From Sugiyamaella lignohabitans (Eukaryota; Ascomycota; Dipodascomycetes; Dipodascales; Trichomonascaceae), in assembly GCF_001640025.1 (NCBI RefSeq), contig NC_031671.1:992001-1056000 (forward strand): a DNA stretch of 64,000 nt. Direction: 5' to 3'. The notes beneath the pieces were generated by a model that saw only the letters and a list, made by a program, of their open reading frames with translations, was not told where the DNA came from and did not search any database. Of this stretch, positions 41,650 to 54,235 are shown in pieces. The translations under genes and the position numbers were made by a program. Each line of letters begins with the position of its first letter. The first letter of the stretch is position 1.

Positions 41650-43482
41650 TTAGGAAGATTTGAGCTTTTCCTTTGTTGCCTCGATCTTACGTCTTTTCTT
41701 TTTAAGCTCTTCTTCACGGGCCTGCTTCTTATCAATACCGTATTGCATCTTGTTATAGAGCTTCTTTTGTTTGTTACTCATCATGATCTTACGCAAGTCC
41801 TTCTCCTCCTGTTCTTTATCAGCAGCTGTCTTCTTCTTTCTCTTCTTGGACTCTGCAGATGATTGCTGTTCTGAGAACTTGATACCAGCGGCCTCCTTTT
41901 CAAGGTCACGTTGGCGCTCGAGAGCTTCTTCCGCCTCCTCATCGACTTCCTCTTCGTCTTCATCGGGAAGAGCTTCGCCCTCGATGGTTTCCTCCTCCTC
42001 GGCTTCTGAAGAAGATTCACCTTCGCCATCCTCTAGAGCCGCCTCAGGATCGTAGTTAGCAGCATCGCCCCATGGACTCAAGTGAGGGGGCAACGCTTCG
42101 CCTGGCGCATAGTTTGCAACGGGTAGAAGCTGTCCTTTGTTGATAGAATCGAAAATCCACTGAGGTTGTATATAGGTTCTACCAGGGACCTTGTTTGGTA
42201 CCGTTGGTCTATCACAGATTTGGTGTGTAACAGTGCTGAGATCGATTTTCTTATAAGCCTCAGTAGCGTCATTACTTGATTCTTCATTTTCGTTGTCAAT
42301 GAGTTCGTCAATAGCACTCTCAGAAATAACTTTACCATCGAATGCAATAATCAAGAACTCAACAATGTCCAGAGAAACCTCCCTGCCAACAAAGAATGTG
42401 AAATTACTAAACAGCTGTCCTTCGCGTTCAGATTCAGGAGCAGGTTGAGCCAAAATATCACTGGCAGCAGTCTCAGTGGCAGGAATTGGCTGGAATGTGT
42501 CTAAGGCAGACTCGTTAGCTGCATCGTTCTCGTCTTCTTCCTGCTCATCTCCGTCATGATCAGCTTCCTCGTCAGCTTGTGCAATTCTATCCATCTTAAG
42601 ATTAGGAGTGGCACCGTTAGTTGTGGCTTTACCATTGGTATTCTCACTAGCTTTAGCACCCAACAGGGACAAACCATTCTGGCGACTTTCCAAAAGATAA
42701 GCAGAGATTCCACCAACTCCCTTCATCTTAGATGCATTGATCTGAGGTGGATATACAAGTCCACTCTCAGTATAAAGCCTATATAGAACAAACTGTAGCA
42801 ATGTGGTGTAGAATTCCAAAAATGTCAACATGATTCTAAAATCAATGTCGTCAGGAATATTCTGAGGGAATTTGAAAGGAACAAGCCATAGAATATCTTG
42901 GCCCTTTACACGAGCCTGGTAGTATACACCCTTGATACTCACGAAAACCTTTCGCAGCAACCTTTCTCGAGCGACATAAGCCATCCATTGGTTGCATAGT
43001 CGGTCGGCATCTTCGATAACCTTGTAGTTTACGCTGTTCGTGGCAGGCATAGCTGCGAATAAGAACAACATACAAAGAGGGTCATCAAGATCTCTCAGAG
43101 CATCATTGAAAGTAGGGTATCGCTCCTTAATAATATGATCAAGTTTGTATCTAGGCCGGTTATCGTCCAAACGCTTAGCATCTCCGACCTCACCACGACC
43201 AAGAGCTCTTGACAACTTGCGAGCAAAGATCTTGTGCTCTCTGAACTTGTTCAGAACCGGTTCATGTAATAAATATTGAATATCCTTTGTGTAGTAGAAC
43301 GTTGTTGGTTTAGTAGATCCTTTGTTGGCCTTCTTCTTATTACGAGGCTCTCGAGGGTAGATTCCCTTGAAGATACATAGTCTTCGAAAGTCAGCCAAAG
43401 ACACTTGAAGTTTCTTCACTGCCTGAGTTCTAGTAATGAAGTTCTTGGCCGCTCCGGCTTGATGCTTCTTCTTGATTCTCAT
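41650..43482 (-). CDS. NOP7: Pescadillo homologue NOP7
   Basis: Nucleolar component of the Nop7-Erb1-Ytm1 (PeBoW) complex, required for 27S pre-rRNA processing and 60S assembly. The 610-residue intronless protein starts [20 protein letters not shown], typical of the family, with [25 protein letters not shown] and an acidic linker. A BRCT domain follows at about 355-460 ([20 protein letters not shown] ... [18 protein letters not shown]). The C-terminus is acidic then Lys-rich and coiled. Length matches the yeast protein (605). Confidence 0.95.
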   Translation of the reverse strand: MRIKKKHQAGAAKNFITRTQAVKKLQVSLADFRRLCIFKGIYPREPRNKKKANKGSTKPTTFYYTKDIQYLLHEPVLNKFREHKIFARKLSRALGRGEVGDAKRLDDNRPRYKLDHIIKERYPTFNDALRDLDDPLCMLFLFAAMPATNSVNYKVIEDADRLCNQWMAYVARERLLRKVFVSIKGVYYQARVKGQDILWLVPFKFPQNIPDDIDFRIMLTFLEFYTTLLQFVLYRLYTESGLVYPPQINASKMKGVGGISAYLLESRQNGLSLLGAKASENTNGKATTNGATPNLKMDRIAQADEEADHDGDEQEEDENDAANESALDTFQPIPATETAASDILAQPAPESEREGQLFSNFTFFVGREVSLDIVEFLIIAFDGKVISESAIDELIDNENEESSNDATEAYKKIDLSTVTHQICDRPTVPNKVPGRTYIQPQWIFDSINKGQLLPVANYAPGEALPPHLSPWGDAANYDPEAALEDGEGESSSEAEEEETIEGEALPDEDEEEVDEEAEEALERQRDLEKEAAGIKFSEQQSSAESKKRKKKTAADKEQEEKDLRKIMMSNKQKKLYNKMQYGIDKKQAREEELKKKRRKIEATKEKLKSS

Positions 43483-43838
43483 TTTTGCAACTGTATAATC
43501 TTACTTTTAACAACACAACGCAAAGTCTAAGTCGTCAATAACAGTAAGGTATCAATGAAAACGCTGATAGTCTTGAAGTACACTTAAAGTACACTGAAAA
43601 AAAATTCAGCGTCGATCCTGATAAGGATCTGCAAGATGCATATATTTTTTTCAGGGCAAGGTCTAATCTGGCTCCGAGATCATAGGGTCCTCGGATTTTT
43701 CGTTTGGAGCGGCCCAGCTAGACTAGTCGGGTTGACTTGCTGTTATAGCACAAAAGTACGGATCAAATAATATTAATATAATAGTTAAGGGCCTTGGTCA
43801 GGTGATGGAATATATAGACAGAACGTGAGCATTTTGTT
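43483..43838. other. Intergenic NOP7/VTC1
   Basis: Short region upstream of NOP7 and downstream of VTC1. TGAAAAAAAATTCA at about 43596 is an A/T-rich box resembling the one upstream of RRP5. Nothing else is supported. Confidence 0.45.
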
Positions 43839-44785
43839 TTAGGCTCTGATTCTCAAGATGAAATTGACAATAACAGCAGCCAACAAGAAAAAGCAGAGCA
43901 TGGTGGGACCGAATCTGTCATCGTATGGGCCAGAGCCACGGCGGCGGATGGCAGCAGCACGCCAGTGATAGGTGACAAGAGCGTAGGCCATGGTTGACAT
44001 TGCGACAAGAGTGAAGATACCGGCAGAGATACGGCCAATGTGATCACCGAAGTTGAGCAGACCCACAGCCAAACCACCGAGAATGACAGTGAAGTTCAAC
44101 CAAGAGAGGAAAGTTCTCTCATTGGCGAAGAAAACCTTGGGCTCGACACGAGTGGGGAGAGCGATTCTTTTACCTGAAACTGTTAGTACATATTCATAGA
44201 TAGCCAGTTCTGTTCTGCTCTACAAAGGACCGTCTTGTATTTTTTCGATATGCAGAGAAGTTTATTCTCATGACAAGATCATAAGGGAGAGCATGTTGTT
44301 TGGAATAACTGGGAAAACTCAAATAGCATGAAGGAGTATCGTATCTCAAGGAGCCCTGATGATTGATATGATAAATGAGATAGATACCATTCAAGATAGC
44401 CTCGTAATCTCATCACTCTGCTAGTCGAGTGTTGCTCTAGAACCCATGCCTCGACAACTAGTTCTAACGATTATCTCAGCATACACATAGCTATATCGAA
44501 CATTGATTGAGTATTGATAAAACGGGCATTGGCCAATAAACTGTTGGCTAGGTAGGCTGGCAACAAACACCCTTTCCCCATTTTATTGGTTTAAATTCTT
44601 AGTTTCGAACAGCCATTGGAGAATTACAAATGCAAACAAGCACTAGAATTCTCAATTCCAATCAGCAATAACCTTCTTCCAGAGCTTTTTCCTGGTGATT
44701 TCGATCTACTAGCCATCATACTGATAAACTGCTATGAAGCTATGATTGCCCTTTCAAAGTACTTACCAGGAGCTGAAGTCAACAT
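43839..44785 (-). CDS. VTC1: Vacuolar transporter chaperone 1
   Basis: Membrane subunit of the VTC complex, which makes polyphosphate and moves it into the vacuole. Exon 1 is only 19 nt (complement 44785-44767, MLTSAP plus one base). The intron is 44766-44174 (593 nt), with GTAAGT donor, GTACTAACAG branch point and TTTCAG acceptor. Exon 2 is 44173-43839. The product is 117 residues: [35 protein letters not shown], three membrane segments, and [20 protein letters not shown], nearly identical to the yeast family. S. cerevisiae Vtc1 is 129 residues; the difference is in the N- and C-termini. Confidence 0.93.
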
Positions 44786-46268
44786 TATTATTATTCCAAC
44801 GTATTAATGCAAAAAGAGAAGTGTATAATATTTGTCGTTCTGTAATTGTATTGAAGAGACAATCCAAAAAAATTTAAAAGACGCAACAGATTCGAGAAAT
44901 CGAGAACTTGTGGTCCCAATTACACACAAAATAACACTCAATATGTGCAGGTTATTGTCGATACCAGAAACCAAACAATGAAAAATCTATCGCACGTGCG
45001 CTGTAAACGGTTTCCTCTTCCGACCAGAAAATCGCCAAATTGGGTAATTTTGGTGTACGTCTCGAAATTTTTACTATGCAGTATGCATCGACCAGCCACT
45101 AATGGGGTCCTATGGAAGCAGTCCTCAAAAACTTCCTCCACTACTTCGGGCTGTTTACAGGCATGTTATAAGCCTTTAGAAGCAGCTCATCTGCACTCCG
45201 AGACAGATCCAGGCAGCTGGAACGGGCAGCAATTGGCCAATGTGCCGGCCTCATTACCTTCTTCCCACAGCTGGTGTCTTAGAAACGCCATGAATCGTTC
45301 TGTGTAAATTATAGGGAATACCCTCCTAACCAGCAGCCACGGGTCTATTGGTTGTATGGTCAGTCTATATAAGAATCTAAGTCGACATGGGTGCTGAAAC
45401 CGAATGAAAGTTGGCACCAGCCAGTATGATCCAGCCATGCTGCTTGTTATGCTCTCTCGCTATATCACTGTGAGTTCAGTGTATGCTGGAAGCCCGATTG
45501 AGCCACCCATGATCTTCCGATTGCGTTGAGACCCCAATGAACGTGGCTGGTTGGAGCTCCCCTCTACCAGCATCTTTTGTGGTGTACACCATTGAGGACA
45601 ATAAGTAGGCGCTGAGGTTCAAACTATAGCTTTTGTGAGATGCAATAATGGGCTTTGGCAAAATAGAAACCCACCGATCTATGCTACTCTACTATGCTAG
45701 CCACCACATTAATCCAAAACATGCAGTGGGATCTGATATCCCGCTACTTGGTAGTGAATGTATAGTAAACGCCAGACAAACCTCGCTGCTATGAAGAAAC
45801 TCTCTCTGTTTTGGAGTGATGCTAGGAAAGACAGAAATTTTATTTAATCATACCACTTCCCTATTCATGGTTACACACTTCTGACAGACTGCCAGATTTC
45901 GCTATCAGTTATTTCAGACCAGCTCCATCCCTATTTTCCTGTGTAGCAGCCAATGGCCCAGACCCCAGACCCCATTGTTCAAATAGTGTTTGTGACCGCA
46001 TGATTCGGACGCCGTCAGTTGGTTGATTGGTTGTCGATCTGGAAGGAAGGGTGGTGCCGATATTAGACCAAGTAAGCTTATCATGCATATGGCGAACTAA
46101 ACCCGCTGGTCGCAGGGTGCAAACTATAGAGGGAAATGAATCAACAAGACAAGTGGTGGCTGCTATAAAATTAAACAGGTAAGAGGATTGTTAAGTTTGG
46201 CAAATAATTAAGCATCGAAGTTCAATTAGTTTACATCTAAAATCTATCATACGGCAAAAAGCAAAACA
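44786..46268. other. Intergenic region
   Basis: 1.5 kb between VTC1 (5' side) and the transporter gene (3' side), containing the CACGTG box. A CCCAGACCCCAGACCCC run near 45958 is related to the GC-rich element. No gene is supported. Confidence 0.45.
44993..44998. promoter_or_regulatory. CACGTG box upstream of VTC1
   Basis: Palindromic CGCACGTGCG (44991-45000), about 210 bases before the VTC1 ATG. Pho4 binds CACGTG in S. cerevisiae and VTC genes there belong to the phosphate regulon. Cbf1 recognises the same core. Confidence 0.45.
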
Positions 46269-47882
46269 TTAACTAGACGTGGTCTCTGAATTAGTGATGT
46301 CGTCCACATAGTCGGCGTCACCCTTCTCTGATGGCGCCTCGTATAAACCGAGACTGATAGCTTCGTTCTCGACTTGTTCTGGAGTGAGACTGGGAAGTTG
46401 TTGAGCGACTCTGAAGTAAGGTTTCTTCTCGACGTATCCCTTGGCAAAGATAATATCCATCTCTTCCAAAGACCTACCAGCAGTCTCTGGATAGAAGAAA
46501 TAAATAATGGGAACAAATAAGAAATTAATCAAGGCAAAGAAAAGATAACATCCCCAACGCGTATTGGTAACAAAAATAGGAGTTATCATGACGATAACGA
46601 AGTTGGATAACCAGTTAGTACAGGTTGAGAAACCAGTAGCCACAGTTCTGGTTCTGGTAGGATTAATCTCGGGAGGATAGACCCATGGAAGTGGCAAAAT
46701 GGTGAAAGCAAAGAAAAAGATAAAGAGATAGAGACCAACGATAGCACCCTTGGATGCTTCCATAGTGTTTGGAATAAGACAAGCAAATGTAATTGTAAAC
46801 GAGATACCTTGGCCCAAAGCACCAATAATAAAAAGCTTTCTTCTTCCGATACTATCGATCAAGAAAAACGAAGGGATAGTGGAAAGAGCATACACAGTGG
46901 CAAAAACACCACCTAGAATAAGAGCAAGAGAATCAGAGACATTCATAGATGTCTTCATCAACACAGTACTGTAGTAGATGGAACTGTTACAGCCAGTAAA
47001 TTGTTGGAAAAATTGGGTCGAAGAACCGATAAGCATTCTTCTGAAGTGCTGAGTCTTGCCACCTGTGAAAACCTCTCTGATGCTTGCCTGGTCTTTGTTA
47101 CGACTAACAACTTCCATAACAACTCTGGCTTCAGCAATAATCTGTTCGTCGTTGATATCAGTGTTGTTCAAAGCAGCCAAGATCGAGATGGCTTCCTCAT
47201 GTCGACCCTGGCTAATCAACCAACGAGGACTCTCTGGAAGAGACCACATTCCGAAGAAAAGTAAACCAGCAAAGAAGATTTGGAAAGCAACTGGGAATCT
47301 CCATTGAACTGACGTGTTGGTGAAGGAGAATCCATAGTCGAGCCAGTAAGCAATAAATGTACCGACAGCAATGACTGAACCCTCCAAATTGACCAAACGA
47401 CCACGGTTCTCAGCTTTAGAAATCTCAGACTGCCAAATGGGAATCTGAGAAGTATTGATACCGTTTCCTAAACCAGTAATAACACGACCAACAACGAACT
47501 GACCAAGACCCCAGTGAGGACCAAAAGCAGTCACTGATATCACGGTTCCAAGAATAATAATAGAAGAACCAAGAAGAATTAATGGACGACGACCAATCTT
47601 TTCACCTTTGAATAGGGCAAACATAGCACCAAAAAAACATCCCAGCTCATAACATGAAGTGACAGCACCTTGGATTACAGTCGCATGACTAGAAGTACCT
47701 GCAGTGGCAGGGAATTCTTTATTGAACTGGGGAGCAGTGATTTGACCACTCATAAGACCCTGATCATAACCGAACAACGAGAAACCAATAGTTGCTACAA
47801 GAGTTATAGCCCATCTAAGGCGTCTACCAGTAAGACCACCAGTATTTGTACGGGAACGAATACCCCCAGAAATATCAACCAT
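46269..47882 (-). CDS. MFS sugar transporter
   Basis: Plasma-membrane sugar porter of the major facilitator superfamily, probably for hexose, disaccharide or polyol. The 537-residue protein has about 12 membrane segments and the family motifs: GYDQGLMSG in the first segment, EKIGRRP, PESPRWLISQGR after segment 6, QQFTGCNSSIYYST in segment 7, DSIGRRKLF, and PETAGRSLEEMD after segment 12. Both termini are cytosolic by prediction. No extended glucose-sensor tail is present. It has no intron. A glucoamylase gene lies 2.4 kb upstream on the same strand, so import of released glucose is a reasonable guess. The exact substrate cannot be read from the sequence. Confidence 0.88.
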   Translation of the reverse strand: MVDISGGIRSRTNTGGLTGRRLRWAITLVATIGFSLFGYDQGLMSGQITAPQFNKEFPATAGTSSHATVIQGAVTSCYELGCFFGAMFALFKGEKIGRRPLILLGSSIIILGTVISVTAFGPHWGLGQFVVGRVITGLGNGINTSQIPIWQSEISKAENRGRLVNLEGSVIAVGTFIAYWLDYGFSFTNTSVQWRFPVAFQIFFAGLLFFGMWSLPESPRWLISQGRHEEAISILAALNNTDINDEQIIAEARVVMEVVSRNKDQASIREVFTGGKTQHFRRMLIGSSTQFFQQFTGCNSSIYYSTVLMKTSMNVSDSLALILGGVFATVYALSTIPSFFLIDSIGRRKLFIIGALGQGISFTITFACLIPNTMEASKGAIVGLYLFIFFFAFTILPLPWVYPPEINPTRTRTVATGFSTCTNWLSNFVIVMITPIFVTNTRWGCYLFFALINFLFVPIIYFFYPETAGRSLEEMDIIFAKGYVEKKPYFRVAQQLPSLTPEQVENEAISLGLYEAPSEKGDADYVDDITNSETTSS

Positions 47883-50291
47883 CTTTTTGTGAAAAATCTA
47901 TTTTTTTTTTGACTTTTTACTTGAGATGAAAATCTTAACAGAACTTTAAAAAACTGGCAACCAAACGGAAAATCGTCCTTTATATAAAAAACCCATGGTT
48001 GAAGATTATGAGTTTGATCTTCGTTTCAATGGCGTTGGATATGAAGTCATATTAAAAGAAGTGAACTCCTCGATTTATGTCATGATGCAGTACCTTCCTA
48101 TTTTGGAACAGCTACATCTGTCAAGCTCACTATAAGTAGTTCGGGTTAGGTCTTAATGTAATAGTCGGCTTTCAATTTGCTGCAGGGGAGACGATGATCG
48201 CCTGCTAGAATTAAGCCGATAAGCAGAAGATCTCGAATATATGGCAACGACCGTATTCATTCTTGTAAAAAAACTGGATCAAAAAGTAAATCGCAAATAA
48301 AAATTAACTAAATGAAATAAACTGGTTGAAGCTGTCAGGGACGACATTATCCTAGTGTAACTGTAAAATTTCGAATCTATGTATAACAACTTGTTTTAGG
48401 TTAACCCATACATGGCGGTATCCATCTCAGTCTATTTGATAGTCGGATATACTGAACGGGATATAATTCTTCTGAACTCTAAGATATAAGATTCCTGGTT
48501 ATCAAAACGCGTATTGCAGGCAGGCTAGGGAGTTCGCTGAATGAAATTCGAGAATCCTTGGCAACGGCTGCTAAATCAGAGCGTTTTGTCCCTAAAAAAG
48601 CACTATGAATGGTGCCGTCTGGATAACAAAACAAAAAAGAATGCTAACTATGGGGTAACAAAAAGAACTTGTGTTGGTTCTCAGCAGCATCACCAATATT
48701 ATTAAATAGGTTTGCTGCCAGAAACGGGTCAAGTGTACGAGCCTGACTTCCCCGCACGAGCCATTGCGGTTAGAAGAAACAACCTTATTTCCACAATTTG
48801 TTAGGGGGCAGGCCTCTAACCGCTATATTCTAAAATCCCCGCCATGACCTGCGAATGAGAGGGACGCTTGGCAGGGATCAATTCAAGACCCCCCACAAAG
48901 CTGAGGCGGAACCACTTCTACTTCCGTAAAACTAAGTTCATGGCTAGCGATCTTTGAGCGCCGTAATTCTGACGGTAATCTGTACTATGTTATATGTAGG
49001 CAGATCGGTTTTTAAGTTGGGCTTTGAGTTTATACACTGCATGCTATGAGGCGGACGGAAATCCTTGAAAAAAATTCTCCTCTACCATACCATCAACCTG
49101 AAACCGAAACTATACAAATCTCGTAACAAAAATAAGAGCAATTTAGTATCAAGTTATCCAAAAAAAAATGTAGATATACAAGATAGAAGTAGGTAGTATG
49201 ACTATCTTTGCCTATTTTTTTATATGATGCAATACCACATCTCGTCGGAGATCTTTGACTGATCTCCATCCGAGCTTCTTGAAGCGTTTTCTTGCTGTAA
49301 CAGTTTGCTAGGGTAACAGTAATCGACCCGAAACATGCATATCACGTGACCATTCCGACAAAAGTCCGACCAAAGTTGCCGAGCGATAACAATTCCTCGG
49401 ATAAATATTAGACTGAGCCGGTTGTTAACGCGTTCGGAGTAAATTGGATATCGGAAGAACTCAGTGGAAGCCGCTATGCATATACCAGTATTTGTAGAAC
49501 ATTGATGTTTTGTAACAAAATATTAACAGTTGGATGGCCGAGGCCGTCGGCACAGCATCCGAGCCTCCGCTGCAGCCCACTATAGTATTCGGCTCACAAA
49601 CTAAGGAGATCGGTAGAGATCCGCTAGATCATCTCCTCGTTGTTTCGGAGACAAACCGCGAGTGTAGATTCCCAAGTTGGCGTTTGGAGTTGGAAATCAG
49701 CCGTTGAGAAGGGTTGCCGTGGGGGCCCCTGTGGGGTCGCACGATATCAATTAGGTGATAAACAGTGTGTAATGGATAAGATCATTTACTCTAATATGTA
49801 CATGCTGAGTGGATATAACAGGAATGCAGCTAGAGAATCGATGCACACCGACGTGATAGATCACATTCTCGGAGTCAGAGTCCGGTATAAGGCCGTCTGT
49901 CTCTTCAAAGATGGAAGGCTCGTCTACCCGTGTTAAACGGCTCTTCTAATCAATACAACTCCAATGTTGCCACTGATGTAGTAAAGGCTAGTGACAAGTC
50001 GTACACAAACCCCACGCAGTGTAGGTCCCCTTAGCTATCTCTCCCCCCCCCCTTCCCCGTTTTATTCTTATCATTCCTTATGAACTCTAATAAAGACACT
50101 TCTATACAATTTTTACACATGTCTAGTACCCTGACTCCTATCTTCGGAGATCTAAATCCTGCGCCAGAACGACCGTGATCCCACTCGGGATTTCAAGTTG
50201 ACTACATTGTAGAGCACTCCTCCCCCCACCCTGCCTCAAGAGGCCGGCTCTAATCTAATCTTCGAATTTCAAAATCTATTTCTATGTAGTG
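47883..50291. other. Intergenic region
   Basis: 2.4 kb upstream of the transporter gene. It has a T/A-rich core promoter near 47890-47990, a TCACGTGA box near 49342, and a C run at 50043-50053. Short open frames (for example 49640-49936) have no recognisable features. No gene is supported. Confidence 0.45.
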
Positions 50292-51908
50292 CTAATAGAG
50301 ACGTGAGAGAGTCAGGTTCCGCTGGCGCGAAGCAGCCCAGAATGCACTGTAACTCCAGGTGAGATGAGTAGCACCTCTCATGTAGCCATCGTACCTACTA
50401 AATTGCTCACTCATACTACCGTCGTTGGCGTGGTGTTCACGGATTACATCTAAAAACGAGTCTGCGTATTCTATAATGCGCTTAACGAGCGCAGTGTATG
50501 CTTCGTTGGTACGAGCAATGCTGAAATCAGGCGAGTCGAAGTTTTCATTGTCGCTAAGAAATAGCGAATAGAAAGGTTTGGTAATGTCCGAGATGACTAA
50601 TTTATACGAATCTGGCCGGGTGATGAGATGGTCGGCCAGAAGGTAAAGAGTCTGGGAAACAGTTGCCGTGCAAAGGAACCATGGGTTTCCAGTGGTGACA
50701 TCAGCTCCATCGTAAACGTCCTCTGGATATCTACCGATACCCACACCAGCAAGGGAATTATTTTTGCCCTGTTTAGAGAATTCATCCAAACGTCTGGCGT
50801 TGATCGGGAATCTATAACGCATATCATTCACAAGATGATCAATGGAAGCGATCACCTCGTCCGAATATGGAGGGAACACGAGCTCATCAGTATCTATACC
50901 ATCCCAGTTGTACAGGTCGATGGCATGTATCGAACCAAGGAACAGCGCAGTGTCTAAGCCTGACCTTTCTTTAGAATCTAATGTCTCTACCAAATGCTTT
51001 CTAGAGCTGTCCCAGTACTGTCTAATGTACTCACGGAGTTCAGAGGCCACGCCTCTAAACACGTAGAATGAGATCTTATCGCCTAGCTCGTGGGCTATCT
51101 CAGCACCGTGAATGAGAGATTTCAGCTGCACCATTGAAGTGAAAAAGTGGTTTCCATACACTTCTTCCCATAGATCGAAGCTTTTGTCCTTCCAATGTTG
51201 GACTACGTAGTCTAAATCAGGACGGATCACATTGTAATACAGGTCTTCAAAGTCCTTATACTGTAAATTATTATTACGCACTTCAGAGTTGACATAATTT
51301 ATCATCGTGGAAGCACGAAGGGGAGGACCATCTCGTTGGGGCCTGCCCCATGTGCTTGTAAAAGGACGTCCATCAACCATAAATTTAGGCTCTCCTAGAC
51401 CTTCTAGGTTCTCAAATGTGCCACTAGGATTATCCACATGCTGCATAATCGCAGATGAGTTAAGGTAGTCGTTGATAATAGACCTTAGTGTTTCATTTTG
51501 GCCCTTTTGATCGTCGTAACGAGTAATCAATGAGTTGATGGAGATAGCGGCATCCCTAGTCCAAATATAATAATAGTTAGGCTTGGATTTAGATGGGCTG
51601 GCTATTACGGCTCCAGGAAGGACATCGTCAAGACCCTGACCGTAGCCGCCGATATTAGAAATGACTCTGTCGAACGCCAGGTCTGTCTCAGTTTTCAACC
51701 AGTCTTCGTACTCTATTTCATTAATGAGCGATCCCGGAACTCTATGGCCACCTTTACTACTACTGCTTCTGGTAGCGTCTACTCCATTTAACAGCTTTTG
51801 CTCGTCGGGACTTGTGAATCCAACAAACGACGAAAGCGACTCATAAATAGGTAACGAACTAGTTACACTACACGATGCCAGTAATATTAAAAACTTTTCC
51901 ACCAGCAT
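50292..51908 (-). CDS. Secreted glucoamylase, GH15
   Basis: Releases glucose from the non-reducing ends of starch or glycogen-like glucans outside the cell. The 538-residue protein has a signal peptide (MLVEKFLILLASCSVTSSLP), then the (alpha/alpha)6 catalytic domain with YIWTRDAAISI, the general-acid region DLWEEVYGNHFFT (Glu248) and the general-base region GSMSEQFSRYDGYMRG (Glu501), then LTWSYSAFWAA. Several N-glycosylation sites are present. There is no starch-binding module at either end, as in other yeast glucoamylases of about 500 residues. No intron. Confidence 0.94.
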   Translation of the reverse strand: MLVEKFLILLASCSVTSSLPIYESLSSFVGFTSPDEQKLLNGVDATRSSSSKGGHRVPGSLINEIEYEDWLKTETDLAFDRVISNIGGYGQGLDDVLPGAVIASPSKSKPNYYYIWTRDAAISINSLITRYDDQKGQNETLRSIINDYLNSSAIMQHVDNPSGTFENLEGLGEPKFMVDGRPFTSTWGRPQRDGPPLRASTMINYVNSEVRNNNLQYKDFEDLYYNVIRPDLDYVVQHWKDKSFDLWEEVYGNHFFTSMVQLKSLIHGAEIAHELGDKISFYVFRGVASELREYIRQYWDSSRKHLVETLDSKERSGLDTALFLGSIHAIDLYNWDGIDTDELVFPPYSDEVIASIDHLVNDMRYRFPINARRLDEFSKQGKNNSLAGVGIGRYPEDVYDGADVTTGNPWFLCTATVSQTLYLLADHLITRPDSYKLVISDITKPFYSLFLSDNENFDSPDFSIARTNEAYTALVKRIIEYADSFLDVIREHHANDGSMSEQFSRYDGYMRGATHLTWSYSAFWAASRQRNLTLSRLY

Positions 51909-54235
51909 TATGACTCACAAGATTAGGTATTGTGTTAATATGAATCCTTATAAATCTCTAGATTCTCCCTCTTATTTTTGTAACTTTATACTTGGTCGCA
52001 AGGAACACAACCAGACAGTAGCAAACTAACAAAACAAATCAAACAAAATGGGGACCGAAAGCTTGTACTTGTGAATTTGCCGGATTGATAACAGTATTTA
52101 TAATCCTAGTATACCACGGGATATATAAACATTTTTTTTTCACGGCATGTGATGTTATCAAGTTAGTATTGAGTACGGTGTTTACATATTTTTCTTCGCA
52201 GGTTTGCTTTTTATGGGGTATAAAATGCAGTCCGTTTCTGCGCCACATCTCAGGGGGTGAAGTGCAATGAGGGGGATGATGTGACTTATTCCCAAAACAG
52301 GAAACAACGCCTGGCACATCACACAAGGCACAAGACAATACTAGCAATACACCTCAACTGTTAGTTAACTAGTAAAACAATAGCAATAGTAGTACAGGAA
52401 GTATTATTCCTTGTGTTGCTTTAGCTAATCCTTTTAGAAGAGAAGGCATTTCTGGTAGCTTGGCTATTTGCACCCGAGCTCACCTGATACCATAGCAAAC
52501 CCGATCGGTTATAAAGACGCATAGAGCGGGGCACCTGTGCCGGTCCATGTGATCACAGGCATGTTGTTTGCATATGTATATGCACAGAAAAACTTTTTTT
52601 GCGGGGCAGAAAGAGCAGGAAAAAGCGGGAGTGGGGGTTGAACGCTCTACCAACTGCCACCAACTCACAAGCTGACGAACGATGATGTCTTTAAACGTTA
52701 ACTGTTTGCCAGTATCGGATGCGGAGCAATTAGGCTTTCGCCCGGCTAGTACGGCTCACAGGGTCCGCATGCCCTTAGAGCCTGCCGCTCCACCCCAGAT
52801 ACCGTGACTCCTCTTGCTGCGCTTAAGGTGGCAGAAAACTGGCGGCGGGAGTAGCCAGGTTGTTGTTGCAAGCTCCAGTCCGCCAGTATTTCTTGTCACG
52901 TGAGAGATGGTGGGAGATCGGACCCTGCGTCTATTTGTTCTTAACGTTATCAAAGAGAATCAGATGCGCTAATCGTGCATGTGTGGTGCCTGGTGCCACT
53001 GATGTTTCACTGGAGTGTTTAAGTATTTAACCAGTATTACAAGATTAAAGCTGGAGAAGGCTGTAAACCTTCCAACCAATAACTAGCTACCATAGAAGCA
53101 CGGATAAGGAACTATGCGGTATTTATATGGAAAGCAGATGTAAATGGTTCTCAACCCCCTTGAGGGGTGAACAAATATAAATTTTAAACACAGCCCGCTA
53201 GCAGCTGTGGGATAACGAAGGAAGTATAATGGCCTCCGCCCCCAGCCACCACAGAACCCGTGAAACGACTGCTGCTAATTAGTGGCGTTTACCCCTGTCA
53301 TGACGTCGATATGCAGAAACATGGCAGGTGCAAACTGATGAGCCAGTGAATTGCACGGCCAGAATTGAGCTTCACCAGTATCATTGGTCGCATTTGGACT
53401 GGGTAGAACAAATTAACTAAGGGCTCAAGCAGTATGCGGCGAGAGAAAAACTGATGAAGAATTGTAATTAAACTTTCTCCAGTGAGATTAAAGTGCGCGG
53501 CGAAGTTGGTCTCGAGCACACCAATTACCCTACCGAAGACGTGCATATGGCCCTAACAGGGGAACTGGCAGGCTGTGTTTACGTAGTAGAGTCGAAGCTA
53601 CTGGCCGTTATAGAAAGTTTCGAGACTCCCTCGAACTGGCATTTTTGAGCTATTCATCCAACGTAAGTATGGACAGGACAAGTGAATAGTGAGTTTTTGA
53701 GTTAACATCGTGATAGCATCAGATATAGCCCTAGCCTTGTATTCTTTGTTCCATTGTTTATATTTACATCGGTGTTTAGATACGGGGTTTGATGACCAAG
53801 TCCTGATATCTTCATTTTAAAACCAAGCATAATCTTTGCATTTAATCCTAAATTCTGGGATTTTCCATTTTCCATTTGTCTCAGAGATAGGGTATTATTC
53901 ACCATTAACCGCCAATTGAGGGTCCCATTGCAACACACACATCCACCTGCTCTCCGTGTATATCGGCTATCTCGTTCCATCGCCATCTTTATTTACATCT
54001 TATTGGCATAAGTAAACTATCCAGTCTGAGTGAAAGTCATACACTGTTAGATAACACAACCCACCAGCATAGTTGAATGACCAGAAAGTGGCATCCACGT
54101 CACCGTTAGCGAGGAATTTTGCGGGTCGAATTCGAGGTGAAATCACACTGACGCTGAAGATACATCTATCAGTACAAACAACTTACAGAGGCAAATTCAA
54201 GGCAAGGCCAAAAACAAATTGAAATCGGGCCTACT
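51909..54235. other. Divergent intergenic region glucoamylase/AKL1-like kinase
   Basis: 2.3 kb. It contains a TCACGTGA box near 52896 and fragments like the GC-rich element (52780-52815, 53230-53250). A 33-codon frame begins at the ATG at 53549 and ends at 53650, just before a GTAAGT; no family is recognised. Minus-strand frames at 53298-53546 and 53702-53986 are not supported. Confidence 0.45.

Noticed and set aside
53298..53986. Two minus-strand frames and a 33-codon plus frame between glucoamylase and AKL1
   Set aside because: No family features, and the plus frame stops before the nearby GTAAGT, so no convincing spliced gene could be built.
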